Source of the DNA: Thermaerobacter subterraneus DSM 13965
Lineage (GTDB): Bacteria; Bacillota; Sulfobacillia; Thermaerobacterales; Thermaerobacteraceae
Length of the DNA stretch: 64,000 nt
Assembly: GCF_000183545.2 (NCBI RefSeq)
Contig: NZ_JH976535.1
Coordinates: 1,107,890 to 1,171,889 of the forward strand
Reading direction: 5' to 3'
A program made the position numbers and the translations under genes. Of this stretch, positions 8,445-17,645 are shown in pieces; the first letter of the stretch is position 1, and each line of letters begins with the position of its first letter. The notes beneath the pieces are model-generated. The model was not told the DNA's origin. It was given only the letters and a program-made list of their open reading frames with translations, and searched no databases.

Positions 8445-8819
8445 CTAGACGCTCTGCCCGAGCCGCTCGACGGCCTCCCGCAGCCGGGTCACCTCCCGCT
8501 CCAGCCGCTCCAAACGCCGCAGCAGCTCCGGGTCGGTACTTCCGCCGGTCCCGCCGGCCTGCTGGCGCTCCCGCTGGCGCTGGGCCCGCCAGCGCTGCAG
8601 CCGCTCGTAGATCAAGAGTAGCGAGGGGTCGCCCACCACGGCGTCGATGAAGGCGTCGGCGAAGGTCTCCCGGTAACCGGGGATGCCGTGGTCCTTGCCG
8701 TAGAGCAGGTGCTTCTCCACCAGCTTGGGAATCTGGGGGTTGTTGGGGCCGCCGCTCTGCCGGAAGAAGGCCTGGATCCGCTCTTCCATCGTCATGCGGC
8801 GCCCGTTGCTGGCCGGCAT
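8445..8819 (-). CDS. Conserved-looking small protein with C-terminal coiled coil
   Basis: A 124-residue protein of unknown function. ATG at 8819 follows GGGAGGTGACCC, a strong ribosome site. The first 75 residues look globular (MEERIQAFFRQSGG, then LVEKHLLYGKDHGIPGYRETFADAFIDAV). The last 40 (LLRRLERLEREVTRLREAVERL) form a leucine-rich heptad coiled coil, suggesting oligomerisation. It lies 33 bases after the acyl-CoA ligase gene on the same strand, so it may be the last gene of that transcript. Confidence 0.75.
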   Translation of the reverse strand: MPASNGRRMTMEERIQAFFRQSGGPNNPQIPKLVEKHLLYGKDHGIPGYRETFADAFIDAVVGDPSLLLIYERLQRWRAQRQRERQQAGGTGGSTDPELLRRLERLEREVTRLREAVERLGQSV

Positions 8820-8852
8820 AGGGTCACCTCCCGCCTGGTACCATCTGGGCCG

Positions 8853-11471
8853 TTACCGGAACCACTTGCGCCAGTCGCCTTCGCCCTCGGCGGCCTCGCC
8901 CTGGGGTCCCGTCTCCAGCAGCTCCTGCGGCGTGACCATGCGGGCGGGCGGTTCGGGCGGGAGGTGGGCCGGCCCACCGGCCTGTTCGCCCGCCGCCGCG
9001 CCGGCCGGGGTATCGGATTCCCCGGTACCCCCGCCGGCGCCACCGGCCTCACCGTGGCCTCCGCCGGCACGATCGGGGCCTGCTTCCTCATCGTCGCCTC
9101 CGGTGGCGGGGGTGCCTGCAGCACCGGCGGCCTGGGCGGGCGCCGCCGGGCTCCCTACGGCCTGCTTCTGGCGCTCCTCTTCCAACAGGGCCCGGCGCAG
9201 CACCTTGCCGATCAGCGTCTTGGGCAGTTCGCTGCGGAACTCCACGGCCCGCGGCACCTTGTACTTGGCCAGGCGCTGGCGGCAGAACTCGATGATCTCC
9301 TGCTCCGTGGCGGTCTGGCCGGGCTTGAGCACCACGAAGGCCTTGACCATCTCGCCGCGGTAGGGGTCGGGGGCGCCGATGACGGCGGCTTCCAGAACCT
9401 TGGGGTGCTCGTAGAGGACCTCTTCCACCTCGCGGGGGTAGACGTTGTAGCCGCCGCTGATGATCATCTCCTTCTTCCGGTCCACGATCCGGAAGAAGCC
9501 GTCCTCGTCCATGGTGGCGATGTCACCCGTGTAGAGCCAGCCGTCCCGCAGGGTCCGGGCCGTTTCCTCGGGCCGGTTCCAGTAGCCCTTCATCACCTGG
9601 GGGCCGCGGATGACGAGCTCGCCCACCTCGCCCGGCCCCAGCACCCGGGTCCCGGTCTCGATGTCCACGATGCGGGCGTCGGTGTCGGGCACAGGGAGCC
9701 CGATGGTCCCGTTGCGCTTGTACTCGTTGGGGGGATTGGCATGGGTGACGGGCGATGCCTCCGTCAGGCCGTACCCCTCTACCAGCTGGCCGCCGGTGCT
9801 GGCCTCGAAGCGCTCCTGCACCTCCAGGGGCAAGGGAGCCGCCCCGCTGACACAGGCCTCGATGGACGAGACGTCGATCTTGTGGAACTTGGGGTGGTTC
9901 ATCAAGGCCACATACATCGTGGGCACTCCCGGCACCATGGTGGGCCGGTACTTGGCGATGGCCTTGATCACCATCTCCGCCTCGAAGCGCGGCAGGGGCA
10001 CCATGGTGCACTGCAGGGCGATGGCCAGGTTCATCACCGTGGTCATGCCGTAGGAGTGGAAGAAGGGCATGACGCCCAGGATCACCTGCTGGTGCGCCTC
10101 ATCCCAGCGGCCCCGCAGGGTCCACTCCGCCGTCTGCAGCACGTTGGCCACCAGGTTGCGGTGGGTCAGCATGGCGCCCTTGGCCGTACCGGTGGTGCCG
10201 CCGGTGTACTGCAAGAGGGCCAGGTCGTCGGGTTGAACCTCCACCGGCGGCGGCACGGGGGGCGCCTCCCGGAGAAGCCGGCCGAACCAGAGCACGTTTT
10301 CATGCCGCCCGATCTCCACCCAAGTGCCGTCCTTCTTGGCCTTGAGGGGGTAGAGCCGCCGCAGCAGGGGCGACATGAACTCGTTGATGCGCGTCACCAG
10401 CACCCGCTCGAGGGGCGTGGCGTGGACCACCTGCCGCACCGTGGGATACATCAGGTCCAGGGCGACGATGACGCGGGCGCCGCTGTCGTTGAGCTGAAAT
10501 TCTAGCTCCCGTGGGCTGTAGAGCGGGTTGCAGTTGACGACCACGGCCCCGGCCTTGAGGGCGCCGTAGTAGGCGATGACGAACTGGGGGCAGTTGGGCA
10601 TCATCAGGGCCACCCGGTCGCCGGGCCGGATGCCCAGGTTGGCCAGCACCCGGGCAAAGCGGTTGGCCAGCTGGTTCAGCTCGCCGTAGGTCATGGTGCG
10701 GCCGAAGAAGTGGACGGCCGCCTGCCGGGGCCGCATCTCCGCAGCCCGCTCCAGCAGCCGCTGAAGGGGGATCTCCGGGTAGTTCAGGTGGGGGCGTACC
10801 CCGGCAGGGTAGTACCGGAGCCAGGGCCGCTGGCGGATCTCTTCTTCAGGTACCAGCTCGGTGGCATGGACGGTGGCGCCGGCCGGGACCTGGTGCTGCC
10901 CGGTGCCGCTGCGGCCGCGGCCCCGGGTTTTACCGGCGGAACCCGGGCCCGCCGCGTCCTCGCCAGGGGTCGCACCCGCGGCGCCATGGGCCTGCCCGTT
11001 CATCATCGCGGGGGTCACGATCACCGGCTGCCAGGCCACCATCAGCGACCCGCCGAGGATCCCAAGGATGGCTCCCACGAACAGGCCGCCCAAGGCGCCG
11101 AAGATCGACACGATGGAGAACAGGATGACCAGGATTCCCAGGTACGTCGACGCCGCCGGGAGCAGAAAGCCCGCGATGGCCGTGGCGATGACCAGTCCGG
11201 AGAAGAGATATCCCAAGAAGATCAGGGTGTCGGGCAGGAACGCGAAGGGAAACAGGTTGAGCGGCATCCACAGGATGAGGAACCCGGCGATCAGGCTCAA
11301 GGTGGCTCCCCAGAAGGGCCGCTGGGCCTTCCAGGCGCGGAAGCCGCCGCCGGGGCGGGCGGGAACCCCCTGGGGTCCCCTCCCTGCGCCTCCGGTGCCG
11401 GGACCCCCCGGGTCCCGGGCCAGGGCGGTCCCGGCCCCGCCCGGGCCGGAGGCAGCATGCTGCATGGACAT
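8853..11471 (-). CDS. Long-chain acyl-CoA ligase fused to an N-terminal membrane domain
   Basis: An 872-residue protein. Residues about 235-780 are an AMP-forming acyl-CoA synthetase with the phosphate loop YTGGTTGTAKGA, YGLTEASP, YTGDIA, RKKEMIISGGYNVYP and the C-terminal lysine motif PKTLIGKVLRR. It would activate fatty acids with ATP and CoA. Residues about 50-160 are four hydrophobic segments (SLIAGFLILWMPL, LIFLGYLFSGLVIATAIAGF, TYLGILVILFSIVSIFG, LFVGAILGILGGSLMV) resembling DUF6114, followed by a Gly-rich linker. No stop separates the parts, and ATG 11471 has GGGAGGGG upstream. The last 95 residues are low complexity, ending EGDWRKWFR. The fusion would tether the enzyme to the membrane. 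Confidence 0.9.
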   Translation of the reverse strand: MSMQHAASGPGGAGTALARDPGGPGTGGAGRGPQGVPARPGGGFRAWKAQRPFWGATLSLIAGFLILWMPLNLFPFAFLPDTLIFLGYLFSGLVIATAIAGFLLPAASTYLGILVILFSIVSIFGALGGLFVGAILGILGGSLMVAWQPVIVTPAMMNGQAHGAAGATPGEDAAGPGSAGKTRGRGRSGTGQHQVPAGATVHATELVPEEEIRQRPWLRYYPAGVRPHLNYPEIPLQRLLERAAEMRPRQAAVHFFGRTMTYGELNQLANRFARVLANLGIRPGDRVALMMPNCPQFVIAYYGALKAGAVVVNCNPLYSPRELEFQLNDSGARVIVALDLMYPTVRQVVHATPLERVLVTRINEFMSPLLRRLYPLKAKKDGTWVEIGRHENVLWFGRLLREAPPVPPPVEVQPDDLALLQYTGGTTGTAKGAMLTHRNLVANVLQTAEWTLRGRWDEAHQQVILGVMPFFHSYGMTTVMNLAIALQCTMVPLPRFEAEMVIKAIAKYRPTMVPGVPTMYVALMNHPKFHKIDVSSIEACVSGAAPLPLEVQERFEASTGGQLVEGYGLTEASPVTHANPPNEYKRNGTIGLPVPDTDARIVDIETGTRVLGPGEVGELVIRGPQVMKGYWNRPEETARTLRDGWLYTGDIATMDEDGFFRIVDRKKEMIISGGYNVYPREVEEVLYEHPKVLEAAVIGAPDPYRGEMVKAFVVLKPGQTATEQEIIEFCRQRLAKYKVPRAVEFRSELPKTLIGKVLRRALLEEERQKQAVGSPAAPAQAAGAAGTPATGGDDEEAGPDRAGGGHGEAGGAGGGTGESDTPAGAAAGEQAGGPAHLPPEPPARMVTPQELLETGPQGEAAEGEGDWRKWFR

Positions 11472-11498
11472 GGTCCTTCACCCCTCCCACTTGACTTT

Positions 11499-13295
11499 TC
11501 AGGCCTTGTTCGACCGCAACACCCGCCAGACGGTGTACACGCCAGCCCCCAGGGATCCCCACAGCGCGGTGGTGGTCACCGCCGCCAGCCCTGGAATCCG
11601 GTCCAGGGCGCCGCTGCCCAGGGCCGCCAGCAGGGCGGAACCCAGGAAGAAGCTGCCCGAGACCAGGCCCAGGGTGGCCCGGTTGACCATCCGGTTCAGG
11701 TTCCGGGTCGCCTGTTCGCTGAGCCTCCCTTCCACCGGCAGCTTGAAGTCGTTCCAGGCCGCCCGCTCCAGGATCTTGTTCAGCCGCCGCGGCAGCGTGG
11801 CCACAAGCTCCGAAGCCTCGGCAATCCAGGCGGCGTTGGCCCGGTAGTTGAACCGGCGCGCCAGCAGCCGGCGCAGGATCTGCACGTCGGCCGATTCGAC
11901 CACCGTATGGTAGGTGATCTCCGGGCAGAGCCAGCGGGCCGTGCCTTCCGCCGCCGACCACCCCTTGGCCCAGAGGGAGAGACCGGCGGGGATGCGGCAA
12001 TGATTCTCCATGGCGATGCGAATCTCTTCCACCAGCAGGTGGCCCCAGTTGTGGGACCCGGCCTGTTCGGTGTCGACGTACTGGATGTAGAGGGAGCGAA
12101 GCTGGTCCTTCAGGCGGCCCGTGTCGGTATAGGGCGTGGGCTCGAAGACGTCCAGCATCACCTCGGCGGCATCTTCGGCCTGGTTGAGCCGGATGTGCAG
12201 CAGGTGGCGGAAGATGGCCTCGGTGTGCAGGGCGTCCATCCGCCCCACCATGCCCCAGTCGATGACGTACACCTTCCTGGTGTGGCGGCAGACCATCAGG
12301 TTCGACCCGTGGGGGTCGGCGTGGTAGCGCCCGTCGAGGAACTCCTTGATGTAGAGGTGGGCCAAGTCGATCATGCGCTCGAACCGCTCTTCGAAGGTGA
12401 AGAAGTCGACGGGGAAGTCCTTGATGTTCCAGCCGTCGATGTACTCGGTGACCAGCACGCGCCGGGTGGCCAGGTAGACCTCGGGTACGGCCAGCGTGCC
12501 GAATTCCTCGACGATCGCGCGGCCCTCCTTGGTGTTGCGGGCCTCGATGCGCATGTCCAGTTCGCTGGCCACGCTGCTGTAGTAGTCGCGGATCACCCCG
12601 GGCAGGTCGGAGGAGGCCGCCATGGGCGGCGGCAGTAGCTTCTGCAGCCGCCGGGCCAGCTTGGCGATGTTGGCGATGTCCGTCTGGAACAGCTTGTCGA
12701 CCAGGGGACGAACCACCTTGACGGCGCAGGGCCGGCCGTCCCGCAGCTGGGCGCGGTAGACCTGGGCCAGCGAGGCCGAGCCGATGGGGTCGGGGTCGAT
12801 CCAGGCCAAGGTCTGCAGGCCGTCGGGCAACTCGTCGTCCAGCACGACGGCCATGTAGGGGAAGGGCATGGGCGGGACCTGGTCCAGCAGCTGGGCCAGC
12901 TCCATGGTGATGGGCTCTGGCAACAGTTCCTGGCGGGTCACCAGCACCTGCCCCAGCTTGATGAAGGTGGGGCCCAGCTCCTGGAAGGCCAGCCGCACCC
13001 GGCGGCCAATCTGCCGTAGCCGTTGGTCCTGAGGGCTGCCCGGCCCGGTGCCGGCCAGCTCCTTCACCGCCTTGCGATCTTGGAGCAGGTGAAGCAGGCC
13101 GTGGCGGGCCAGGGTGCGGACCACGGCCCGCAGCCGCTTGCGGGGCGTGATGCCGGCCTCCAGGGCGGCCAGCTCCGCTTTGATGCGCTTCTTCTCTTCC
13201 GCCCACCGGGGCGACGACCACCAGGCGGCCGACAGGTCGACCCGCCGGCCGGTTGGGGTGGCCGCCTGCCGCGGGGGCAGGGTGGCCATGGCCAT
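11499..13295 (-). CDS. ABC1/UbiB-like (AarF family) atypical kinase
   Basis: A 598-residue ABC1-family protein. It has the KxGQ motif (LGPTFIKLGQ, about 110), the Ala-rich loop GSASLAQVYRAQL, the catalytic-loop equivalent YHADPHGSNLMV (about 325) and the metal-binding VIDWGMVG (about 345). The C-terminus carries two membrane helices (SGSFFLGSALLAALGSG and TTTALWGSLGAGVYTVWRVL). Relatives act in ubiquinone/menaquinone or isoprenoid lipid metabolism, with ATPase rather than protein-kinase activity. It starts at ATG 13295 or 13289, behind GAGGGGGG, and sits 27 bases upstream of the acyl-CoA ligase, consistent with a shared lipid-related transcript. The exact substrate is unknown. Confidence 0.9.
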   Translation of the reverse strand: MAMATLPPRQAATPTGRRVDLSAAWWSSPRWAEEKKRIKAELAALEAGITPRKRLRAVVRTLARHGLLHLLQDRKAVKELAGTGPGSPQDQRLRQIGRRVRLAFQELGPTFIKLGQVLVTRQELLPEPITMELAQLLDQVPPMPFPYMAVVLDDELPDGLQTLAWIDPDPIGSASLAQVYRAQLRDGRPCAVKVVRPLVDKLFQTDIANIAKLARRLQKLLPPPMAASSDLPGVIRDYYSSVASELDMRIEARNTKEGRAIVEEFGTLAVPEVYLATRRVLVTEYIDGWNIKDFPVDFFTFEERFERMIDLAHLYIKEFLDGRYHADPHGSNLMVCRHTRKVYVIDWGMVGRMDALHTEAIFRHLLHIRLNQAEDAAEVMLDVFEPTPYTDTGRLKDQLRSLYIQYVDTEQAGSHNWGHLLVEEIRIAMENHCRIPAGLSLWAKGWSAAEGTARWLCPEITYHTVVESADVQILRRLLARRFNYRANAAWIAEASELVATLPRRLNKILERAAWNDFKLPVEGRLSEQATRNLNRMVNRATLGLVSGSFFLGSALLAALGSGALDRIPGLAAVTTTALWGSLGAGVYTVWRVLRSNKA

Positions 13296-13681
13296 GGGAA
13301 CCCCCCTCGCTTTCTGGGCGGCGGGCGGGCCCGCCGTGACGGCGGCAGGCTGGGTTGGCCATCGCCGCGCCGCGCCGTGCCGGCACCGCCCGCCGGTCGC
13401 CCGGCCGACCCGCGAGCAGCCTGCAGGCCCTGGGCCGGTTCCACCGAACGGTCGTTAAGGAAACAGGGTACGATGGGAGGAACGGGCATCCCCCAGAGCC
13501 CGCCGGCTGGGGACCGCCCCCGTGCCGGTTGCTCGCCGGCAGGCTCGTTTCGGCAAAGGATATTCGCGGGAGGGGTCCCGGTTTGCGCCACGGGGCGACG
13601 GCACCCTGGCGGGAAACGTCGTGGATGTTCCGCAACGGGCCCGGCCCCTGCAGGCCCGGCGGTAGGGGGGCGCGGGGACGG
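13296..13681. other. Intergenic region upstream of the ABC1-kinase gene
   Basis: About 390 bases with no supported gene; it should carry the promoter of the ABC1-kinase/ligase transcript on the minus strand. Open frames here are GC-driven shadows. No clear operator was seen. Confidence 0.4.
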
Positions 13682-13725
13682 AGCGGGCGGAGCCGGTTCC
13701 ACCGCCGGTGGGGGCTCCGCCCGCT
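13682..13725. terminator. Strong 13-bp hairpin downstream of the Ycf48-like gene
   Basis: AGCGGGCGGAGCC and GGCTCCGCCCGCT pair perfectly around an 18-base loop that holds a second small stem (CCACC/GGTGG). It lies about 48 bases past the stop of the minus-strand gene ending at 13773. Confidence 0.6.
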
Positions 13726-13772
13726 GGGGGGCCTGGGAAGGAGGAGGCGGGAACCAGGCGGCAGATGGCGGG

Positions 13773-14789
13773 TCAAGATGAACCCGGTGCCGGCGGCGCT
13801 TCGACGGTGACGTTGACCGTCTCCCAGGTGACGCCGCCGTCTTGCGTCCGGGCCAGGCGCCAACCGTCGTCGCCCTGCACGAAGAGAAGGCTCCAGCCCA
13901 GTTCCGCCGTGACAAAGTCCAGCTCGATAAAGGCCCGCACGCCGGACGGCCCCTGGCTCACCTTTTGCCAGGACCTCCCGCCGTCCTGCGTATGCCATAC
14001 TTCGCCATACCGGGTGGTTCCAAACCAGCCCGTCTTCGGGTCAAGGAAGAACAGGTCGCCCACGTAGCCACCCGTGGGAAGGCCGCCCGGCACCTCCTCG
14101 CCATCGCGCTGGACCGCCGCGATTCGTTCCCACGTACGGGCAGCGTCCGCCGTTCGCAGCAGTACCTTGGTTTCGCCACCCATTCCTTCATCGCTCCCAC
14201 AAATGAACCAGCCGTCATGGGAACTGATGAAGGAGGCCGCCCAAGCTGCCGGATTCTCGACCGAAGTGCACGGGTTTGTCTTCGGCTCCCAACGGTTGCC
14301 TCCGTCGGTCGTGTGGTACAACCGGAACCGGTCGTCTGTGGCCCAGGCGACTCCCTCGTCAACGAGGTCGACGAATCCCGGCGAGAACGGCGTCTGGACC
14401 TTGGTCCACGACGCTCCCGAATCGGTCGTCGACCAGATGCCGTCTCGGGCCGTTGCCCAGCCCACGCTGGCCGAGGCGAAATCGATGCCGGCGATCGGCT
14501 CGTCGAATTCGTGGATCACGTGCCAGGACATCCCGCCGTCTTCCGTCCGGGCCAGCCGGCCATCCTCGCCGAGGACATAACCCGTGTCCGGATCTACGAA
14601 GTCGACATCCACGGGCGCCAGCGGCACCTGCTCCAGCTGCTGCAGTTGCCCCTGACTGCCTTCACCTGCCGGTGGACGGTCTCCCTCGTGCGGCTGGCTG
14701 CCGCGTCCTGGGGTGCAACCCGTCAGCAGCAACAGGATCAGGATGCCGACCCCGATGCTTTGCGGGGGGTGCCGCCGGCTCCTGGGCAT
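13773..14789 (-). CDS. Ycf48-like/BNR-repeat lipoprotein
   Basis: A 338-residue secreted lipoprotein. The N-terminus is a signal peptide with lipobox (GILILLLLTGC, Cys about 25), then a Gln/Gly/Pro-rich tether. The body consists of repeated beta-propeller strands with Asp-box-like units: RTEDGGMSWHVI, TTDSGASWTKV, TTDGGNRWEP, RTADAARTWERI, HTQDGGRSWQKV, RTQDGGVTWETV. This arrangement matches Ycf48/HCF136-like and BNR-repeat proteins; in bacteria outside photosynthesis their role is mostly unknown (extracellular assembly or binding). Codon choice looks slightly less GC-extreme than its neighbours. Confidence 0.88.
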   Translation of the reverse strand: MPRSRRHPPQSIGVGILILLLLTGCTPGRGSQPHEGDRPPAGEGSQGQLQQLEQVPLAPVDVDFVDPDTGYVLGEDGRLARTEDGGMSWHVIHEFDEPIAGIDFASASVGWATARDGIWSTTDSGASWTKVQTPFSPGFVDLVDEGVAWATDDRFRLYHTTDGGNRWEPKTNPCTSVENPAAWAASFISSHDGWFICGSDEGMGGETKVLLRTADAARTWERIAAVQRDGEEVPGGLPTGGYVGDLFFLDPKTGWFGTTRYGEVWHTQDGGRSWQKVSQGPSGVRAFIELDFVTAELGWSLLFVQGDDGWRLARTQDGGVTWETVNVTVEAPPAPGSS

Positions 14790-14903
14790 CGGCCGCCGCC
14801 CTTTCTGTGAAACAGGAGCACATCGTCCCGATTCGGCTAGGGCCAGGATTCGGTGTGCTGGAAATTGATCCTGCTGGTGGCGTCTGGGTCTTTAACGTTG
14901 TTG

Positions 14904-15473
14904 CTAACCGCGCCCACCCTTACGGCGGCGGCGCACCTCTTTGAGGACCCAGCGGGGAGCGTCCAGGGGTACCCCGTGTTCCTCCACAAGCGCCAGCGCC
15001 TCCACGGGGTCCTGCGGTGTCACGATCACCGCGCCCCGGTGCAGGTGCAGGCGGACGGCGGGACCCCGGTCGGTGCTCCCCAGCAGCAGCTGGCGGCCCA
15101 GGCCGCTGAGGTAGAACCAGCCCACCGCGTACCCCGGCGCATAGGTGGCCAGCAGGCGGATGCCCCCGGCCAGTTCCAGATACTCAGCCCGCTGGATGGC
15201 GGCGTACGGGATCACGCGGCGTCCGACCAGGGTTTGGACGATCAGCCGGTCGGGTCCGGCCAGATAGGCCAGCCGGGCCCGGGCCAGGTAGCCCAGGAAG
15301 ACCAGGGCCGGTCCGAAGGCAAAGAGCCAGGGGACGCGGGTGCCCCAGGCCGCCAGGCCGAAGAGGAGCAGGATGAGGGCGGTCCAAAGGCTCTCGTCCC
15401 GAGCCGGGACCAAGGGCAGCGCCCGCCAGGCGGGGGGCTGGGACGGTGCAGACCGGCGGGGTGGCGACATCAC
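14904..15473 (-). CDS. Membrane protein with bacterial PH-like domain
   Basis: A 189-residue protein with two membrane helices near the N-terminus (LWTALILLLFGLAAWG and PWLFAFGPALVFLGYLA), then a beta-rich domain (YAVGWFYLSGLGRQLLLGSTDRG, IVTPQDPVEALALV) resembling PF10882-type bacterial PH domains. The C-terminus is basic (RRRRKGGRG). Start is GTG 15473 overlapping the upstream gene's stop as GTGA, or ATG 15470. Tight coupling to the nucleotidyltransferase gene suggests one operon, but no shared function is evident. Confidence 0.75.
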   Translation of the reverse strand: MMSPPRRSAPSQPPAWRALPLVPARDESLWTALILLLFGLAAWGTRVPWLFAFGPALVFLGYLARARLAYLAGPDRLIVQTLVGRRVIPYAAIQRAEYLELAGGIRLLATYAPGYAVGWFYLSGLGRQLLLGSTDRGPAVRLHLHRGAVIVTPQDPVEALALVEEHGVPLDAPRWVLKEVRRRRKGGRG

Positions 15474-16159
15474 GGCTGTTCCTCCTTCTCAAGCAGCCGG
15501 CAGGCGGCCAGGTAGTCTTCCCAGGTGTCCACGTCGAGGGTGACCTCCGGTCCCGGTGCCGGCCAGCCGAGCACGCGGTCCCGGTACCGCTGAAGCAGCG
15601 GCCGGGCCCCTTCGTCGCCCGCCAGCGTCAAGACCTCGGCGAACAGGGGCCGGCCGAGGACCACGGGGTGCCCCGGCCGGCCCTGCCAGACGGGGCGGGC
15701 GGCAACGGGAGCCCTGCTCGGCCAGAAGGTCGCCGGCGAGGTCGAACCGGCGGCCGCCTGCTTCACCGCCCGGTCGAAAGCCCCGGCCAGGCCGGCCAGC
15801 GCCCTGGGGGTGATGAAGGGCTGATCGGCCAGGACGATCATGGCGGCCGCCAGGGCGGGTTCGACCTGAAGGAGGCAGCGCAAGCCGAGCCGCAGCGACC
15901 GGGCCTGGCCCTGCTCGGGCCAGGGATTCACCACCGGGTGCAGGCAGGGGTGGGGGGGCCGGGGGATGCCGGCCGCGGCCACGGCGGGGTGCAGGACGGC
16001 TACCACCGGACCTGCCGTGGCGGCCAGTGCCGCGTCGATCACCCGCTGGGCGAGGGATCGATCGCCTAGGGGCAGGAGCTGCTTGAGCCGGCCCATGCGG
16101 GTCGCCTGACCGGCCGCCAGCACGATGATCCCGATCCGGGAGAATGCCGGGGACGTCAT
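15470..16159 (-). CDS. MobA/MocA-like nucleotidyltransferase
   Basis: A 229-residue NTP-transferase. The nucleotide-binding signature GIIVLAAGQATRMGRLKQLLPLG is right after the start, followed by MIVLADQPFITP with the metal-binding Asp and GRPGHPVVL. This pattern fits molybdenum cofactor cytidylyltransferase (MocA), which makes the MCD cofactor used by CO dehydrogenase and other xanthine-oxidase-family enzymes; a MobA-like guanylyltransferase is the alternative. That fits the cox genes in the same window. The ATG at 16159 sits just before the domain; a GTG at 16201 would add 14 residues. Confidence 0.8.
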   Translation of the reverse strand: MTSPAFSRIGIIVLAAGQATRMGRLKQLLPLGDRSLAQRVIDAALAATAGPVVAVLHPAVAAAGIPRPPHPCLHPVVNPWPEQGQARSLRLGLRCLLQVEPALAAAMIVLADQPFITPRALAGLAGAFDRAVKQAAAGSTSPATFWPSRAPVAARPVWQGRPGHPVVLGRPLFAEVLTLAGDEGARPLLQRYRDRVLGWPAPGPEVTLDVDTWEDYLAACRLLEKEEQP

Positions 16160-16201
16160 GCCGCCGCCCCGAGCCGTGGCCTGGATTTCCAGCACATCCA
16201 C

Positions 16202-16768
16202 CCCCCGAATGAGGGCCGGGCTTTTGGCTGGGCCGGTTGCTCGCCCTAGGGGCCGCCCGGCATTCGCCCTGTTGGCCGCCAGGCAGGGACTTCAGCCTGG
16301 AGGGACCGGGCTCCGGCTGGGACCCGCCCTTCCCCCTGGGATCGGCGCAGGACGCCGCACCGGCCCGTCGAGATCTGCCGTCGCTATTGTCCACCCTGGG
16401 CGGAGCGCTGTCACCGGGTCGCTGGCGGCCGGCGGGGCGCCCTGGGTACGCCGGTACGTCCCCGGAGAAGGAACCGGCGGGGCCGGCCGCCAGCACGGGC
16501 CCCCGCCCCCACCGGCGACGGCACGCTGCCCGCTGAAGCCTCCGTTGCCTACCGGCGGGCCCCGGTTGCGGAGCCGGCCAGGGCAGTTCAGGGCAGGATT
16601 CCGGCCCGGGATCCGGAAGGAACTGGCGGGGGTACGACGAAAAAACTCAATGTGCCCTTAGCTTTAATAAACGTTCAGTAATTCGGCCCGTCATCCGGCG
16701 AGCAATCCGGCCGCCGCCCGGTGCGGTGGACCGGCCGGTGAGGTGAACCGGCGGTTGGGGGGACGGCG
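16202..16768. other. Divergent intergenic region between mocA-like and tetR genes
   Basis: No supported gene over about 565 bases. Near 16660-16690 the composition drops sharply in GC, and the sequence TAATAAACGTTCAGTAATT contains an imperfect palindrome centred on AACGTT (TAAAC/GTTCA). This is a plausible TetR operator and promoter for the TetR-R2lox cluster, but only by position. Confidence 0.35.
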
Positions 16769-17494
16769 TTGGCGCAGGGAAAGATCCTCGCACCACAGCA
16801 GGAGACCATCCTCCAGCAGGCGGCCAGCCTGTTTGCCCGTCAGGGCTACCCCGCGACCACAATGCGGGATCTGGCGGCGGCGCTGGGGGTCACCCCGGCC
16901 GCCCTCTATTACCACTTCAGCAACAAGGACCAGCTGCTGCTCGAGGTGATGTTGCACGGGATCCAGGTGGTCCACCGCCGGGTGGAGGCGGCGATGGCGG
17001 CGGCCCGTCCCGGGGTGGCCGAGCGGGTCTGGGCCGGGCTGCGGACCCACCTGCTGGCATGCCTGGAGCACCAGGACTTCGTCGCCGTGATCCTGCAGGA
17101 GAGCCGCTACCTGAGCCCGGAGGCGGCCGGACAGGTGGTGGCCGCCCGGGATGCCTACGAGGCGCTGTGGGCTCGTACATTGGAGGAAGGCGCTGCGGCA
17201 GGGCTTTTCCAGGCGGACGTCGACCTGCGGCTTCTCCGCCTCTTCGGCTTCGGGGCCATGAACTGGGTCACGGTGTGGTACCGGCCGGACGGTCCCCAGA
17301 GCCCGGAGGCCATCGCCGACGCTTTCCTGCTGTACATCGCAAAGGGGGTGTTACGGCCGGAAGTGGCCGGAGCGCTCGTCGCCCAGGTGGCGGCCACGGC
17401 CGGCTGCCCGCCGCGGCCGGGTTCGTCCGGTCGCAAGGCAGGGGCGGCCGGTGCCCGTGACGGGGGCCCCACGGCCGCCAGGGGACGGCCGTAG
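16769..17494 (+). CDS. TetR/AcrR family repressor
   Basis: A 241-residue TetR-type regulator. The N-terminal helix-turn-helix is typical: QQAASLFARQGYPATTMRDLAAALGVTPAALYYHFSNKDQLLLEVM (residues about 13-58). The middle is an all-helical ligand domain; the last 35 residues are a Gly/Ala/Arg-rich tail. TTG at 16769 follows GGTTGGGGGGAC. It heads a row of SCP2, alcohol dehydrogenase, R2lox and aldehyde dehydrogenase genes on the same strand and likely controls them in response to a hydrophobic substrate or acyl-CoA. The ligand cannot be told from sequence. Confidence 0.9.
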   Translation: MAQGKILAPQQETILQQAASLFARQGYPATTMRDLAAALGVTPAALYYHFSNKDQLLLEVMLHGIQVVHRRVEAAMAAARPGVAERVWAGLRTHLLACLEHQDFVAVILQESRYLSPEAAGQVVAARDAYEALWARTLEEGAAAGLFQADVDLRLLRLFGFGAMNWVTVWYRPDGPQSPEAIADAFLLYIAKGVLRPEVAGALVAQVAATAGCPPRPGSSGRKAGAAGARDGGPTAARGRP

Positions 17495-17645
17495 GGGGAT
17501 CCGGCCGGCCGGCGGGAGAGCGAGGAAAGAGAGCCGGCAGGCCGGTGGCATGCCGGCACCGGTGCGGCAGGTTCCATTCCCGTGATCCGCTGGCTGATCT
17601 GTGCACTTCAATTCCGAACCGCGCGTTTTCGGGAGGGGATGACCG

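Noticed and set aside
10930-13998. A 1022-codon open frame antisense or out of phase to the ABC1-kinase and acyl-CoA ligase genes
   Set aside because: It is a GC-driven shadow: composition is Arg/Gly/Pro/Ala throughout with no domain, and it overlaps two well-supported genes.
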